Shown in pieces: positions 1 to 8,558 of a DNA stretch of 64,000 nt. The stretch's first letter is position 1. Every line of letters starts with the position of its first letter. The translations under genes were made by a program, and so were the position numbers. This DNA is from Mucilaginibacter sp. (GTDB taxonomy: Bacteria > Bacteroidota > Bacteroidia > Sphingobacteriales > Sphingobacteriaceae). Location: the NCBI GenBank assembly GCA_031292485.1, contig JARLHA010000069.1, forward strand, positions 47,883-111,882, read 5' to 3'. Under the pieces are notes generated by a model. The model saw nothing but the letters and a program-made list of their open reading frames with translations, had not been told where the DNA came from and did no database searches.

Positions 1-602
1 GCCTGGGCATAAAGAATGTCGGCGTATTTAAGCCGGTTGCCGGCGACACCTCGGGTAAAAGGGTGTATGTTTTGATCCCGTTTCGCAGCTGGAAACAATT
101 AGAGGGGCTTATGGATAAATTATCGGCCGACTCACAATACTTTATTGATGGGAAAGATTACATCAATGCGCCATACAATGACGAGCCTTATACCCGGTTG
201 GAAACAATAGTTTTAAGGGCCTTCCCTAAGATGGTTAAGCCTGCGGTGCCACATCTTTCTGCTGATAAAGTTGATCGCGTTTACGAACTGCGCAGCTATG
301 AAAGCCCTACCGAAGCATTTAATTTAAACAAAGTAAAAATGTTTAATGATGGAAATGAAGTGGCGCTTTTTAAAAGATTAGGTTTCAACGCCGTTTTTTA
401 TGCAGAAGTATTGTCAGGCAGCCACATGCCGAACCTGATGTACATGACCACCTTTAACAGCAAAGCCGACAGGGATAAACATTGGGATACTTTTTCAAAT
501 GATCCTGAATGGAAAACATTGGTGGCATTGCCGCAATACCAGCATAATGTATCAAAAGCAGATATTATCTTCCTTCATCCCACTGCCTATTCTGACTTTT
601 AA
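1..602 (+). CDS. NIPSNAP family protein, 3' part
   Basis: The reading frame is open to the left window edge (from base 3), so the gene starts outside and this is its C-terminal ~200 residues. A GTG at 63 is only an internal codon. The text around VYELRSYESPTE and the alternating aromatic/charged pattern fit the NIPSNAP fold (dimeric alpha-beta barrel), whose members are often secreted or moonlighting proteins of unclear function. The stop TAA shares one base with the ATG of the next gene (TAATG), so the two are translationally coupled. A role linked to the downstream oxidoreductase is inferred only from this coupling. Confidence 0.8.
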   Translation, partial: LGIKNVGVFKPVAGDTSGKRVYVLIPFRSWKQLEGLMDKLSADSQYFIDGKDYINAPYNDEPYTRLETIVLRAFPKMVKPAVPHLSADKVDRVYELRSYESPTEAFNLNKVKMFNDGNEVALFKRLGFNAVFYAEVLSGSHMPNLMYMTTFNSKADRDKHWDTFSNDPEWKTLVALPQYQHNVSKADIIFLHPTAYSDF

Positions 603-2038
603 TGGTTTTGGAGAAACGCGATTTTGATGCCATAGTGGTAGGCTCCGGCCCGAACGGGCTTGCAGCCGCCATACTGATGCAGCAAAAGGGCCTTTCTGTA
701 TTGTTGATTGAGGGAAAAGAAACCATCGGTGGCGGGCTTCGCACTGCCGAACTCACCCTGCCCGGATTTTTACATGATATTTGCTCGGCGATCCACCCGC
801 TTGCGGTGGCATCGCCTTTTTTTGAAACCTTACCGCTTGGCAAATACGGACTGGAATACATATTTCCACCAACAGCAGCTGCCCATCCGTTTGATAACGG
901 GGCTGCCGCTATCATTAAAACTGCTATCGAACAAACAGCGGGTTTGTTAGACGCTGATGAACAAGCCTATAAAAAGTTGATGCAGCCAGTAGTTAGTGAA
1001 TGGCCGTTGATAGCCCCCGATGTTTTGGGCCCCTTACATTACCCCAAACATCCGCTGGCGATGGCCCGTTTTGGCTTTACAGCTTTAACTTCAGCCGCAC
1101 ACTTGGTAAAGCGTTTTAAAACGGTAGAAGCGAGAGGATTGATAGCCGGGATGGCTGCACATTCCATACTACCGTTAACTAATGCAGCTACTTCCGCTAT
1201 CGCGCTGGTTTTAATGGCCCAGGCGCATTTAAAGGGCTGGCCAATACCTAAAGGTGGTTCAATAAGCATAGCAAACGCACTGGCATCGTATTTTCTTTCG
1301 TTGGGCGGCAAAATTGAAACGAATTTTTACGTCAGCTCGATGGAGCAACTGCCATCAGCTCATGTTGTTTTGTTTGATGTTACGCCGAAACAATTGTTGC
1401 AAATTGCAGGTCATAGGTTCTCATCCATTTACAAATGGCAGTTGGAGCGGTATAGGTACGGCATGGGGGTTTTTAAGATCGATTGGGCGCTTGATGCGCC
1501 GATTCCCTTTACTGCTCCCGAATGCCGCGAAGCGGGAACCATCCATCTTGGCAATACTTTTGAAGAAATTGCAACAACCGAACAACAATGCTGGGAGGGT
1601 AAAACAGTCGAAAAACCTTTCGTGTTGCTCACCCAGCCCTCCATATTTGACCCAACCCGTGCACCAAAAGGAAAGCATACCGCCTGGGCCTATTGCCATG
1701 TGCCCAATGGTTCAAAAACGAACATGACCGACGCGATTGAAAAACAGGTGGAGCGTTTTGCACCTGGCTTCCGGGAAATTATACTGGCACGGTATACCTT
1801 TAACGCCGCCCAAATGGAAGAGTATAACCCCAACTACATCGGAGGCGATATAAATGGCGGGGTAATTGATATAGGACAGTTATTTACCCGCCCTGCCCTG
1901 CGCTGGTCGCCCTATAAAACATCCGCCAGAGGTATTTATATTTGTTCCTCATCCACCCCTCCCGGCGGTGGTGTACACGGCATGTGCGGTTACCACGCTG
2001 CGAAACGGGCGCTAAGCGACATCTTTGATATCGTCTGA
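602..2038 (+). CDS. phytoene-dehydrogenase-like FAD-dependent oxidoreductase
   Basis: The 478-residue protein opens with a Rossmann dinucleotide motif (GSGPNGLAAA, residues ~14-23) followed by the acidic end of beta-2 (LIEGKETIGGG). The C-terminal GVHGMCGYHAAKRAL segment is typical of the COG1233 carotenoid desaturase/NAD(P)-binding amine-oxidase-like family. It probably binds FAD and oxidises or isomerises a lipophilic substrate. No crt genes are adjacent, so carotenoid synthesis is not supported by context. It overlaps the NIPSNAP gene by one base, forming a two-gene operon. Its last codon and stop lie inside a palindromic repeat that starts at 2033. Confidence 0.85.
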   Translation: MVLEKRDFDAIVVGSGPNGLAAAILMQQKGLSVLLIEGKETIGGGLRTAELTLPGFLHDICSAIHPLAVASPFFETLPLGKYGLEYIFPPTAAAHPFDNGAAAIIKTAIEQTAGLLDADEQAYKKLMQPVVSEWPLIAPDVLGPLHYPKHPLAMARFGFTALTSAAHLVKRFKTVEARGLIAGMAAHSILPLTNAATSAIALVLMAQAHLKGWPIPKGGSISIANALASYFLSLGGKIETNFYVSSMEQLPSAHVVLFDVTPKQLLQIAGHRFSSIYKWQLERYRYGMGVFKIDWALDAPIPFTAPECREAGTIHLGNTFEEIATTEQQCWEGKTVEKPFVLLTQPSIFDPTRAPKGKHTAWAYCHVPNGSKTNMTDAIEKQVERFAPGFREIILARYTFNAAQMEEYNPNYIGGDINGGVIDIGQLFTRPALRWSPYKTSARGIYICSSSTPPGGGVHGMCGYHAAKRALSDIFDIV

Positions 2039-2153
2039 ATCAGAATTTGCAGAATTTAAGAATTTGTTGAATTTAAATTTGTTGAAACATCGGATTAACA
2101 AAATCAAAAATGCATTCTGTTCATTCTGAAATTCTGTAAATTCTGATTCTGAC
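2033..2153. repeat. palindromic intergenic element overlapping a stop codon
   Basis: Arms 2033-2057 and 2129-2153 are inverted copies with 23 of 25 bases matching. The outer end reads GTCTGAAT, and its TGA is the stop codon of the upstream gene. The interior repeats AGAATTT-type words. The outer GTCTGAA is shared with the element at 8438-8537. It can fold into a long stem and may act as a transcript end, but it has no clear T-run. Confidence 0.7.
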
Positions 2154-2242
2154 ATTTGTTCGTTTACGATTTTTTTGTCCGATATCGATCATTTTTTAAA
2201 AATGAAAAAATGTTAAATTGCTGATTTTTAATACTTTAATTT

Positions 2243-2258
2243 TGGTACGCCTATTGCA
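2243..2258 (+). promoter_or_regulatory. sigma-54 (-24/-12) promoter of the efflux operon
   Basis: TGGTACGCCTATTGCA differs from the consensus TGGCACG-N4-TTGCA at one base. The invariant GG (2244-2245) and GC (2256-2257) are exactly 10 bp apart. The start site would be near 2270, just before the ATG at 2283. The same operon encodes an NtrC-type activator (8559-9932), so autoregulation is expected. Upstream activator sites were not recognised. Confidence 0.8.
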
Positions 2259-2282
2259 TATAACTATGCTATACAAGGTACT

Positions 2283-3527
2283 ATGGATAAGGAAATAACA
2301 CAGGAAGTTACAATTCAGAACAGAAAAAAGGGGGTCACAATTGCTCTCATCAGCGTCGCGATATTGGTTGCTGCGATTTGGCTGGTAAGGGTGATCTTTA
2401 AATCATCGGTAAAGAAGTCAGACATCACCACGGCCATCGTAAAGGTAGGCAATATCGATAATACCATCAACGCCACCGGCGAGGTATTGCCCGAGTTCGA
2501 GGAGATTTTAACCAGCCCGATAAACGCCTCCATCAAAAATGTAATTATGGATGCAGGCAATAAGGTTAAGGCTGGTCAGTCTATACTTACTCTCGACAAA
2601 TCAGCCGCTCAAAACGATTACGACAAACAAAAATTCCAGCTGGAATCCAAACAAAACGAAATTGAAAAATTAAAGCTCGATCTGAACAAAAGCTTTTTCG
2701 ACATCAAATCAAACAACGATATCAAGCAATTACATATCAGCGACCTCACCGATGCCGTGGAAAATGCAAAGCGCCTTTTTAGCGCCGGCGGCGGCACCCG
2801 CGAAGGTATTGAACAGGCGGAACTGAACTTAAAAGTAGCCCAACTGGAAAAGAAGCAGATTGAGAACGAGATCAAAAACAAGCAGCAGACCATGCAGATC
2901 GAGATCAAGGAAGCTCAACTTGCTGCGGACGTTTTGAGGAGTGATCTTAAAGCTCTTCAGCATAAACTTGACCTGGCAAATATTGTGGCTACCCGCGCCG
3001 GTGTGGTTACTTATGTAAACAAAAATATCGGTCAGAACATTAAAGAGGGCGAATCATTGGCGAGGATAGCGGATTTGAGCAGCTTTAAAGTGCAGGGGAG
3101 CATTTCGGATAACGCGATAAACGATGTACATAATGGGATCCCGGTAATTGTGCTGATCAATGATACGCAACTAAAGGGGCATGTGGCAAACGTGTCACCA
3201 TCCATCCAAAACAGCATCATCACGTTCGATATCCAGCTTGATGAGCGCAATAACGGTGTGCTTCGCCCGAATATGAAAGTGGATGTTTATCTGGTTACAG
3301 CCACCCATAGCCATGTAATGATGGTGTCAAACGGTGCCGCATTTAAAGGATCAAACCTACAGGACATTTTTGTGCTCAATAACGGCATCGCCCAAAAACG
3401 AACGGTACATATCGGCCTCACCAATTTCGATAATGTCGAAATAAAGGACGGTGTAAAACCCGGCGACATAGTGATCACGTCAGACATGAGCGAGTTTAAG
3501 AATTCAAAGGAGGTGGTAGTAGAGTAG
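2283..3527 (+). CDS. efflux periplasmic adaptor (MacA/HlyD-type)
   Basis: The 414-residue membrane-fusion protein has one N-terminal membrane segment (residues ~18-39), a lipoyl/barrel-sandwich half motif (NATGEVLPEFEEILTSPI), a long alpha-helical hairpin rich in K, E and Q (~115-230), the second lipoyl half, a beta-barrel and a membrane-proximal domain. It would bridge the MacB-like inner-membrane permeases and the TolC-like channel encoded next. It is the first gene of a seven-gene run (2283-11217) behind a sigma-54 promoter. The substrate cannot be told from sequence. Confidence 0.9.
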   Translation: MDKEITQEVTIQNRKKGVTIALISVAILVAAIWLVRVIFKSSVKKSDITTAIVKVGNIDNTINATGEVLPEFEEILTSPINASIKNVIMDAGNKVKAGQSILTLDKSAAQNDYDKQKFQLESKQNEIEKLKLDLNKSFFDIKSNNDIKQLHISDLTDAVENAKRLFSAGGGTREGIEQAELNLKVAQLEKKQIENEIKNKQQTMQIEIKEAQLAADVLRSDLKALQHKLDLANIVATRAGVVTYVNKNIGQNIKEGESLARIADLSSFKVQGSISDNAINDVHNGIPVIVLINDTQLKGHVANVSPSIQNSIITFDIQLDERNNGVLRPNMKVDVYLVTATHSHVMMVSNGAAFKGSNLQDIFVLNNGIAQKRTVHIGLTNFDNVEIKDGVKPGDIVITSDMSEFKNSKEVVVE

Positions 3528-3611
3528 AGATTAGTTAATTGGAGATTAGAGATTAGGAGGGAACAATCGGTGAAATCTATTTTAACAATCGGTGTAATAA
3601 AAAAAAATAAA

Positions 3612-5066
3612 ATGAAATATCTATCCATCATATTATTACTTACTATCAGCTCAAAAGCTTTTTGCAGCGGCAGCGATACGCTGAGGCTCAGCCTGACAGA
3701 CGTGGTTGAAATGGCGAAGGGTAATTCTATCGCTGCAAAGCAGGCTGCCACTACCAAAGAGACAAAATACTGGCAGTGGCGCACCTATAAATCAAATTAC
3801 CAGCCCCAGTTGTCATTAAGCGGTAATTTGCCCGGTTACAGCAAAACGAGTACGCCTGTTATTCAGCCGGATGGATCGATACTCTTTCAATCTATTCACT
3901 ATGATAATTCGGCAGTAACGTTAAATTTTAGCCAGAGCATCACCGCTACCGGCGCCACCATTTACGGGATGACCCAGATGCAGCGTTTCGATGATTTCGA
4001 CCGGAATAGTATTTTATATAACGGCGTGCCTTATGCTATCGGGTTTAGCCAGCCCCTGGGCCAGTATAACAGCCTTAAATGGGACAAAAAGATCCAGCCT
4101 TTATTGTACAACGAAAGCAAACAGGCATTCATAGAAGCGCAGGAGCAGATCTCTATTACCGTAACCGGCTATTTCTTCGACCTGTTGCTGGCCCAGGTAA
4201 ACCTGCAAACCGCCGAAAATAATTTAACGAATACCCAAAAGATCTTAAAAATTGCCAACCTGAAATTCCAATTGGGAAAAGTGTCGAAAAACGAGATCCT
4301 TCAGCTGCAATTGGAACAATTGAACGCCAAAAAAGCGGCAGGCACAGCGAGGCGTGATGTTGAAATAGCTACCCTTAACCTGCGCAGTTATATTGGCCAG
4401 GAGGGAAACGATAAAATTGTACTCGTCGCCCCGCAATCCATCAGCCAGATGACGGTAACAAGCGACCGGGTTTTGGCCGAAGCTTTTGCAAACCGCTCGG
4501 ATGCTATAGCATTTATAAGGCGAATTGCCGAAGCAAAACGGGATGTCGCGATAGCGCATGGGCAAACCGGTTTAACGGCTTCGTTAACCGCGAACCTGGG
4601 TACAACTAATTCAGCCACCAGTATTCCGGGCGTGTTTAGGTCACCGCAAACGCAGCAATTGCTTGAGTTGACATTTTCTATCCCGGTATTGGATTGGGGA
4701 CGGTCAAAAGCCAAAATAAAAACCGCCGAAGCTAACCAGCAGCTTACTGAATACTCGGTGGAGCAGGATAAACAGACCTTTAAACAGCAAATAGTTACAC
4801 AGGTATCCTTATTTAATGTGATGCGGGAACAACTGGCCTTAACTGCCGAAGCAGACAGCATTGCCTCAGAAAAATATAAAATAGCGCGCGACAGGTATGT
4901 TTTAGGCGACCTGAGTATAACCGACCTGAGCATAGCATTCTCAGAAAACGACCAGGCCCAACGGGATTATGTACAATCCCTTAGAGATTTCTGGAGCGCG
5001 TATTATCAACTAAGATACCTGTCTCTGTTCGACTTTGAAAAAAATGAAAAAATAACTTATAAATAA
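3612..5066 (+). CDS. TolC family outer-membrane efflux protein
   Basis: The ATG at 3612 gives a clean signal peptide (MKYLSIILLLTISSKAFCSG), so it is preferred over the GTG at 3570. The mature protein has the duplicated helical layout of TolC-type outer membrane factors (LSLTDVVEMAKGNS near the N-terminus, and a repeat ending in the ITDLSIAFSENDQAQRDY region). It forms the trimeric exit duct for the adjoining adaptor and ABC permeases. The preceding gap (3528-3611) contains GAGATTAG-type direct repeats and no terminator. Confidence 0.9.
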   Translation: MKYLSIILLLTISSKAFCSGSDTLRLSLTDVVEMAKGNSIAAKQAATTKETKYWQWRTYKSNYQPQLSLSGNLPGYSKTSTPVIQPDGSILFQSIHYDNSAVTLNFSQSITATGATIYGMTQMQRFDDFDRNSILYNGVPYAIGFSQPLGQYNSLKWDKKIQPLLYNESKQAFIEAQEQISITVTGYFFDLLLAQVNLQTAENNLTNTQKILKIANLKFQLGKVSKNEILQLQLEQLNAKKAAGTARRDVEIATLNLRSYIGQEGNDKIVLVAPQSISQMTVTSDRVLAEAFANRSDAIAFIRRIAEAKRDVAIAHGQTGLTASLTANLGTTNSATSIPGVFRSPQTQQLLELTFSIPVLDWGRSKAKIKTAEANQQLTEYSVEQDKQTFKQQIVTQVSLFNVMREQLALTAEADSIASEKYKIARDRYVLGDLSITDLSIAFSENDQAQRDYVQSLRDFWSAYYQLRYLSLFDFEKNEKITYK

Positions 5067-5077
5067 AAAAATCCCAA

Positions 5078-5233
5078 ACCCTCTTTACCGCTTGCGGAAG
5101 AGAGGGTGGTCGAGCGTAGCGATGACCGGGTGAGTCAACCCTGCGGACATTACCGTCAATGCATGGCGGCGATCTACTCACCCCGGATTCGCTACGCTCT
5201 CCGACCCTCTCTTCGCCAAGGCGAAAAGAGGGT
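5078..5233. repeat. 156-bp compound palindrome inside the efflux operon
   Basis: Two small hairpins with ACCCTCTT/AAGAGGGT-type stems (5078-5107 and 5204-5233) flank a larger imperfect inverted repeat (arms about 5095-5135 and 5176-5217, both containing GAGCGTAGCGA or its complement, and GGGTGAGT). The central 5136-5175 is unique. It looks like a non-coding palindromic repeat element that landed between tolC and the ABC ATPase gene. It could attenuate transcription or stabilise mRNA. Confidence 0.75.
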
Positions 5234-5270
5234 GAAAAAAGAAAAAATATGAAAAGAAAAATAAAGGCAA

Positions 5271-5302
5271 ATTCACTAATTCACTAATTCACTAATTCAC
5301 TA
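5271..5302 (+). repeat. tandem 8-mer ATTCACTA x4
   Basis: Four exact head-to-tail copies of ATTCACTA end 9 bp before the ATG of the ABC ATPase gene and are followed by a partial copy (ATT). The position means that copy-number change would alter the leader or ribosome-binding region of 5312-5977. Confidence 0.9.
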
Positions 5303-5311
5303 ATTAAAACG

Positions 5312-5977
5312 ATGATACAATTACAAAACATAGAAAAAGTTTACCGCACCAGCACGGTTGAAACGCTGGCATTAAGTAGTATCAGCCTCGATATCGCCAA
5401 AGGAGAGTTTCTTTCCATTATGGGCCCTTCAGGCTGCGGCAAAAGCACCTTGCTCAATATAATGGGGCTGCTGGATGCACCATCAAAAGGGCAGATCAAG
5501 ATCGGCGATCAGAAAACCGAAAATTTATCGGACAAACAGCTGGCAAATTTCAGGAACCAGAAGCTTGGGTTCATATTTCAAAGCTACCACCTCATTAATG
5601 ATCTGCAGGTGCTGGATAATGTGGAACTGCCGCTTTTATACCGCAACAGCACAGCCAAAGAAAGAAAAGCCCTTGCATCGGAGGCGCTGGCAAAAGTGGG
5701 CCTGGCAAACAGGATGAAACATTTCCCCAACCAGCTATCAGGCGGGCAAAAGCAACGTGTGGCTATTGCAAGAGCGATAGTTGGACGTCCGGAGATCATC
5801 CTAGCCGATGAGCCTACCGGTAACCTCGACAGCGCGATGGGGAACGAAATTATGGATATCCTAATGCAGTTAAATCAAAACGATGGTACCACCATCGTAA
5901 TGGTTACGCACGATGAAAATATGGCGCACAAGACACACAGGCTGGTTCGCTTATTCGACGGGTCGCAGGTTCAGTAA
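5312..5977 (+). CDS. MacB/LolD-type ABC transporter ATP-binding protein
   Basis: The 221-residue nucleotide-binding protein has Walker A GPSGCGKST, Q-loop FQSYHLI, signature LSGGQKQRVAIARA and Walker B IILADEPTGNLDS, which are the hallmarks of the MacB/LolD/FtsE class. It has no fused permease. The permeases are the two following genes. It powers the mechanotransmission-type exporter formed with the upstream adaptor and TolC protein. A tandem 8-mer repeat lies directly upstream. Confidence 0.93.
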   Translation: MIQLQNIEKVYRTSTVETLALSSISLDIAKGEFLSIMGPSGCGKSTLLNIMGLLDAPSKGQIKIGDQKTENLSDKQLANFRNQKLGFIFQSYHLINDLQVLDNVELPLLYRNSTAKERKALASEALAKVGLANRMKHFPNQLSGGQKQRVAIARAIVGRPEIILADEPTGNLDSAMGNEIMDILMQLNQNDGTTIVMVTHDENMAHKTHRLVRLFDGSQVQ

Positions 5978-6000
5978 TTCATCAGCTTAAAAAAAAAATT

Positions 6001-7227
6001 ATGCTTAAAAATTATTTTAAAATAGCCATAGCGGTATTGCGAAGGAGAAAGTTTTTTACTTTCATCAGCCTGTTTGGCATCAGCTTTACGCTCACCATTT
6101 TATTGGTTTTAACCGCCTTTATTGATAAAGTAGTGGGCGATAATTATCCCGACAGAAAGCGCGACCGCTCCTTATATATTAACCGTTTGGAACAAAAGGG
6201 AAAAGACATGAGTATGTCCGGAGCTCTATCCTATTATTTTTTGAGCCACTATGCGGGCAGCATGAAAACGCCTGTTAAAATGACCATATTTTCAGGTTTT
6301 GGCGGCACAAACACCTATGTTAATAATAAAAAGATAGCCGTCGACTATAAATATACCGATGCAAATTATTGGGATATACTGGAATATGATTTTTTAGAAG
6401 GGAAGGCATTTACCAAACAACAGGTGGATAACGCTGAAAAGGTTGCGGTAATATCCGAAGATATAAAAAAGGCATATTTTGGAGACGTTGCATCAGTAGT
6501 CGGTAAATTTATTGAAGCTGATAACGTAAAATACCGGGTAATAGGCGTTGTTAAAGATATCCCCATTACCAGCTATATGACCTATAGCCAGATTTACCTG
6601 CCCTATACCGTATCAAAAACCGATTATAAAGATAAGGGATACGGAGGTGGCTATAGCGCTATCTTATTGGCCAATTCCTCCGCCGATGTGCAGAAAATGC
6701 ACGATGAATATGAGCAGCTTGTAAAACGGATACCGATAACAACTAAAGGAATCAGCGTTATGTACAGCCATGCTAACTCTTACCTTGCCAGCTATGTTGA
6801 TACCGGCAGGGAGGACCAGTCAGGGGTGGTACTTGTCCTCACCGTTTTGGCCACTTTTGTGTTTTTATTTATGCTGTTGCCTACTTTAAACCTGGTAAAC
6901 ATCAACATTACACGCATCATGGAGCGTTCGTCGGAGATCGGCGTGCGAAAAGCCTTCGGGGCGTCGTCAAAAACATTGGTTTACCAGTTTATTGTCGAGA
7001 ATATTATCCTCACACTCCTTGGTGGTATTATAGGCATAGTGCTGGCTTTTATCGCCATACAGATTTTAAACAATGCAAACCTGATCCCTAATTTGGTGCT
7101 GTCTGTTAATTTGATGGTATTGTTTATCGGTTTGATTATCTGTTTGGTGTTTGGGCTGATATCTGGTGTGTACCCGGCCTGGCGCATGTCAAAACTGAAT
7201 GTAGTTACGGCCTTAAAGGCTCAATAA
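6001..7227 (+). CDS. MacB-like ABC permease (FtsX domain), first copy
   Basis: The protein has an N-terminal membrane helix (FFTFISLFGISFTLTILLVL), a ~230-residue periplasmic MacB core domain and three C-terminal helices with the conserved FtsX signature ERSSEIGVRKAFGAS. Together with the next gene it gives a two-permease arrangement common in Bacteroidota MacB-type systems. It starts 24 bp after the ATPase gene and is clearly in the same operon. Confidence 0.9.
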   Translation: MLKNYFKIAIAVLRRRKFFTFISLFGISFTLTILLVLTAFIDKVVGDNYPDRKRDRSLYINRLEQKGKDMSMSGALSYYFLSHYAGSMKTPVKMTIFSGFGGTNTYVNNKKIAVDYKYTDANYWDILEYDFLEGKAFTKQQVDNAEKVAVISEDIKKAYFGDVASVVGKFIEADNVKYRVIGVVKDIPITSYMTYSQIYLPYTVSKTDYKDKGYGGGYSAILLANSSADVQKMHDEYEQLVKRIPITTKGISVMYSHANSYLASYVDTGREDQSGVVLVLTVLATFVFLFMLLPTLNLVNINITRIMERSSEIGVRKAFGASSKTLVYQFIVENIILTLLGGIIGIVLAFIAIQILNNANLIPNLVLSVNLMVLFIGLIICLVFGLISGVYPAWRMSKLNVVTALKAQ

Positions 7228-7249
7228 TTTAATCTCAAACTGAAATATT

Positions 7250-8434
7250 ATGTTCAAGCATTTATTTAAACTGATCTGGAATAAGAAGAAGCAAAACTTT
7301 TTATTAATGTCGGAGATCCTGATCTCTTTCCTGGTCATATTCGCGGTGTTTACGCTGATGGCGTACTATTATAACAATTATAAGAAACCCATGGGGCTGG
7401 ATTATGAAAACGTATGGGTTGTAAATTATAACAATGCCTATGCAACCAAAAACACGGATTCGCTCAATACGTATTACGAAACGATGCGCCAAACTTTAAA
7501 AGCCATGCCCCAGGTAAGCGAACTAAGCTTTTGCAGCGATAATACACCGTTTTCGCAAAATACAATGCAAAGCGGAATGACGGTTAAGGGCAAAAAAATA
7601 GATCATATTAATAATTTCACCATAGAGGATAGCTACGACAAAACGTTGGGTCTTAAAATTCTTGAAGGGCGCTGGTTTAACAAAGGCGATGCCGTTGCCA
7701 AAAATAAACCAATTGTTATAAACGATGAATTAAGGGAAGAGATTTTTGGAAATGAACCTGCTGTAGGTAAACTAATTGGCGATGACGGCGACAAAAATAA
7801 AATGAAAATAATTGGTGTTATACAAGGCGTAAAAGTGAAGGGTGATTATTTGCCCGCCGGATTTGGCCAATATTCACGAGCTGATACCGGCTCATTCCAT
7901 TGGTTTGGAAAGATTATGATAAAAGTAACCCCGGATGCTGATGCCGCGTTCGAGGGCCATTTATATAAAACACTGGCCAATTATATGAAAAACTCGGATA
8001 TTGAAATAGAACATCTCACTAATAAACGGATAAGTACAAACTATTTTGCCGTTGTGCCGATTATTGTGCTCACTATCGTAAGTTGTTTCCTGATTATAAA
8101 CGTGGCATTAGGGTTATTTGGAGTGCTGTGGTACAACATCAACAAAAGGCGCGGCGAGATTGGCTTGCGCAGGGCCTTAGGGGCAACTGGTAAATCAGTT
8201 TCGGGCCAGCTGGTTTCTGAATCAATGCTCGTTGCCACGTTATCTTTAATCGTAGGGACATTTTTTGCAGTACAGTTCCCATTACTCAATGTATTTAGCC
8301 TGCAGGCGGGGATTTACATTACAGCAATTATTTTGGCGGTAATATTTATTTACTTGCTGGTTTTGGTTTGTTCTTTATATCCCGGCAAACAAGCGGCGGC
8401 CATTTACCCTGCCGTAGCCTTGCACGAGGAATAA
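7250..8434 (+). CDS. MacB-like ABC permease (FtsX domain), second copy
   Basis: The layout matches the preceding permease (one N-terminal helix, large periplasmic domain, three C-terminal helices, motif RRGEIGLRRALGATG), but the sequence is diverged, so the transporter is probably a heterodimer. It begins 23 bp after the first permease gene. A 100-bp palindromic element follows before the regulator gene. Confidence 0.9.
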   Translation: MFKHLFKLIWNKKKQNFLLMSEILISFLVIFAVFTLMAYYYNNYKKPMGLDYENVWVVNYNNAYATKNTDSLNTYYETMRQTLKAMPQVSELSFCSDNTPFSQNTMQSGMTVKGKKIDHINNFTIEDSYDKTLGLKILEGRWFNKGDAVAKNKPIVINDELREEIFGNEPAVGKLIGDDGDKNKMKIIGVIQGVKVKGDYLPAGFGQYSRADTGSFHWFGKIMIKVTPDADAAFEGHLYKTLANYMKNSDIEIEHLTNKRISTNYFAVVPIIVLTIVSCFLIINVALGLFGVLWYNINKRRGEIGLRRALGATGKSVSGQLVSESMLVATLSLIVGTFFAVQFPLLNVFSLQAGIYITAIILAVIFIYLLVLVCSLYPGKQAAAIYPAVALHEE

Positions 8435-8437
8435 AAA

Positions 8438-8537
8438 ATTGTCTGAACCGGGATTAAGCTGATTAATCAGATTTTTAGGATTTTAGAACGTTAATCAGGG
8501 AAATCGTAAAAATCCCTTTCATCCCGGTTCAGACAAT
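8438..8537. repeat. 100-bp palindromic element with perfect 17-bp ends
   Basis: The termini 8438-8454 (ATTGTCTGAACCGGGAT) and 8521-8537 are perfect inverted copies. The interior holds imperfectly inverted GATTAATCAG/TTAATCAGG-like and AATCCC-type words. It sits 4 bp after the permease stop codon and shares the outer GTCTGAA with the element at 2033-2153, which suggests one repeat family that occupies gene 3' ends. Confidence 0.85.
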
Positions 8538-8558
8538 AAGCTTATACTTGTATAATAT

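Noticed and set aside
3570..3611. GTG start extending the first TolC protein by 14 residues
   Set aside because: It would place basic and polar residues before an otherwise perfect signal peptide beginning at the ATG at 3612.
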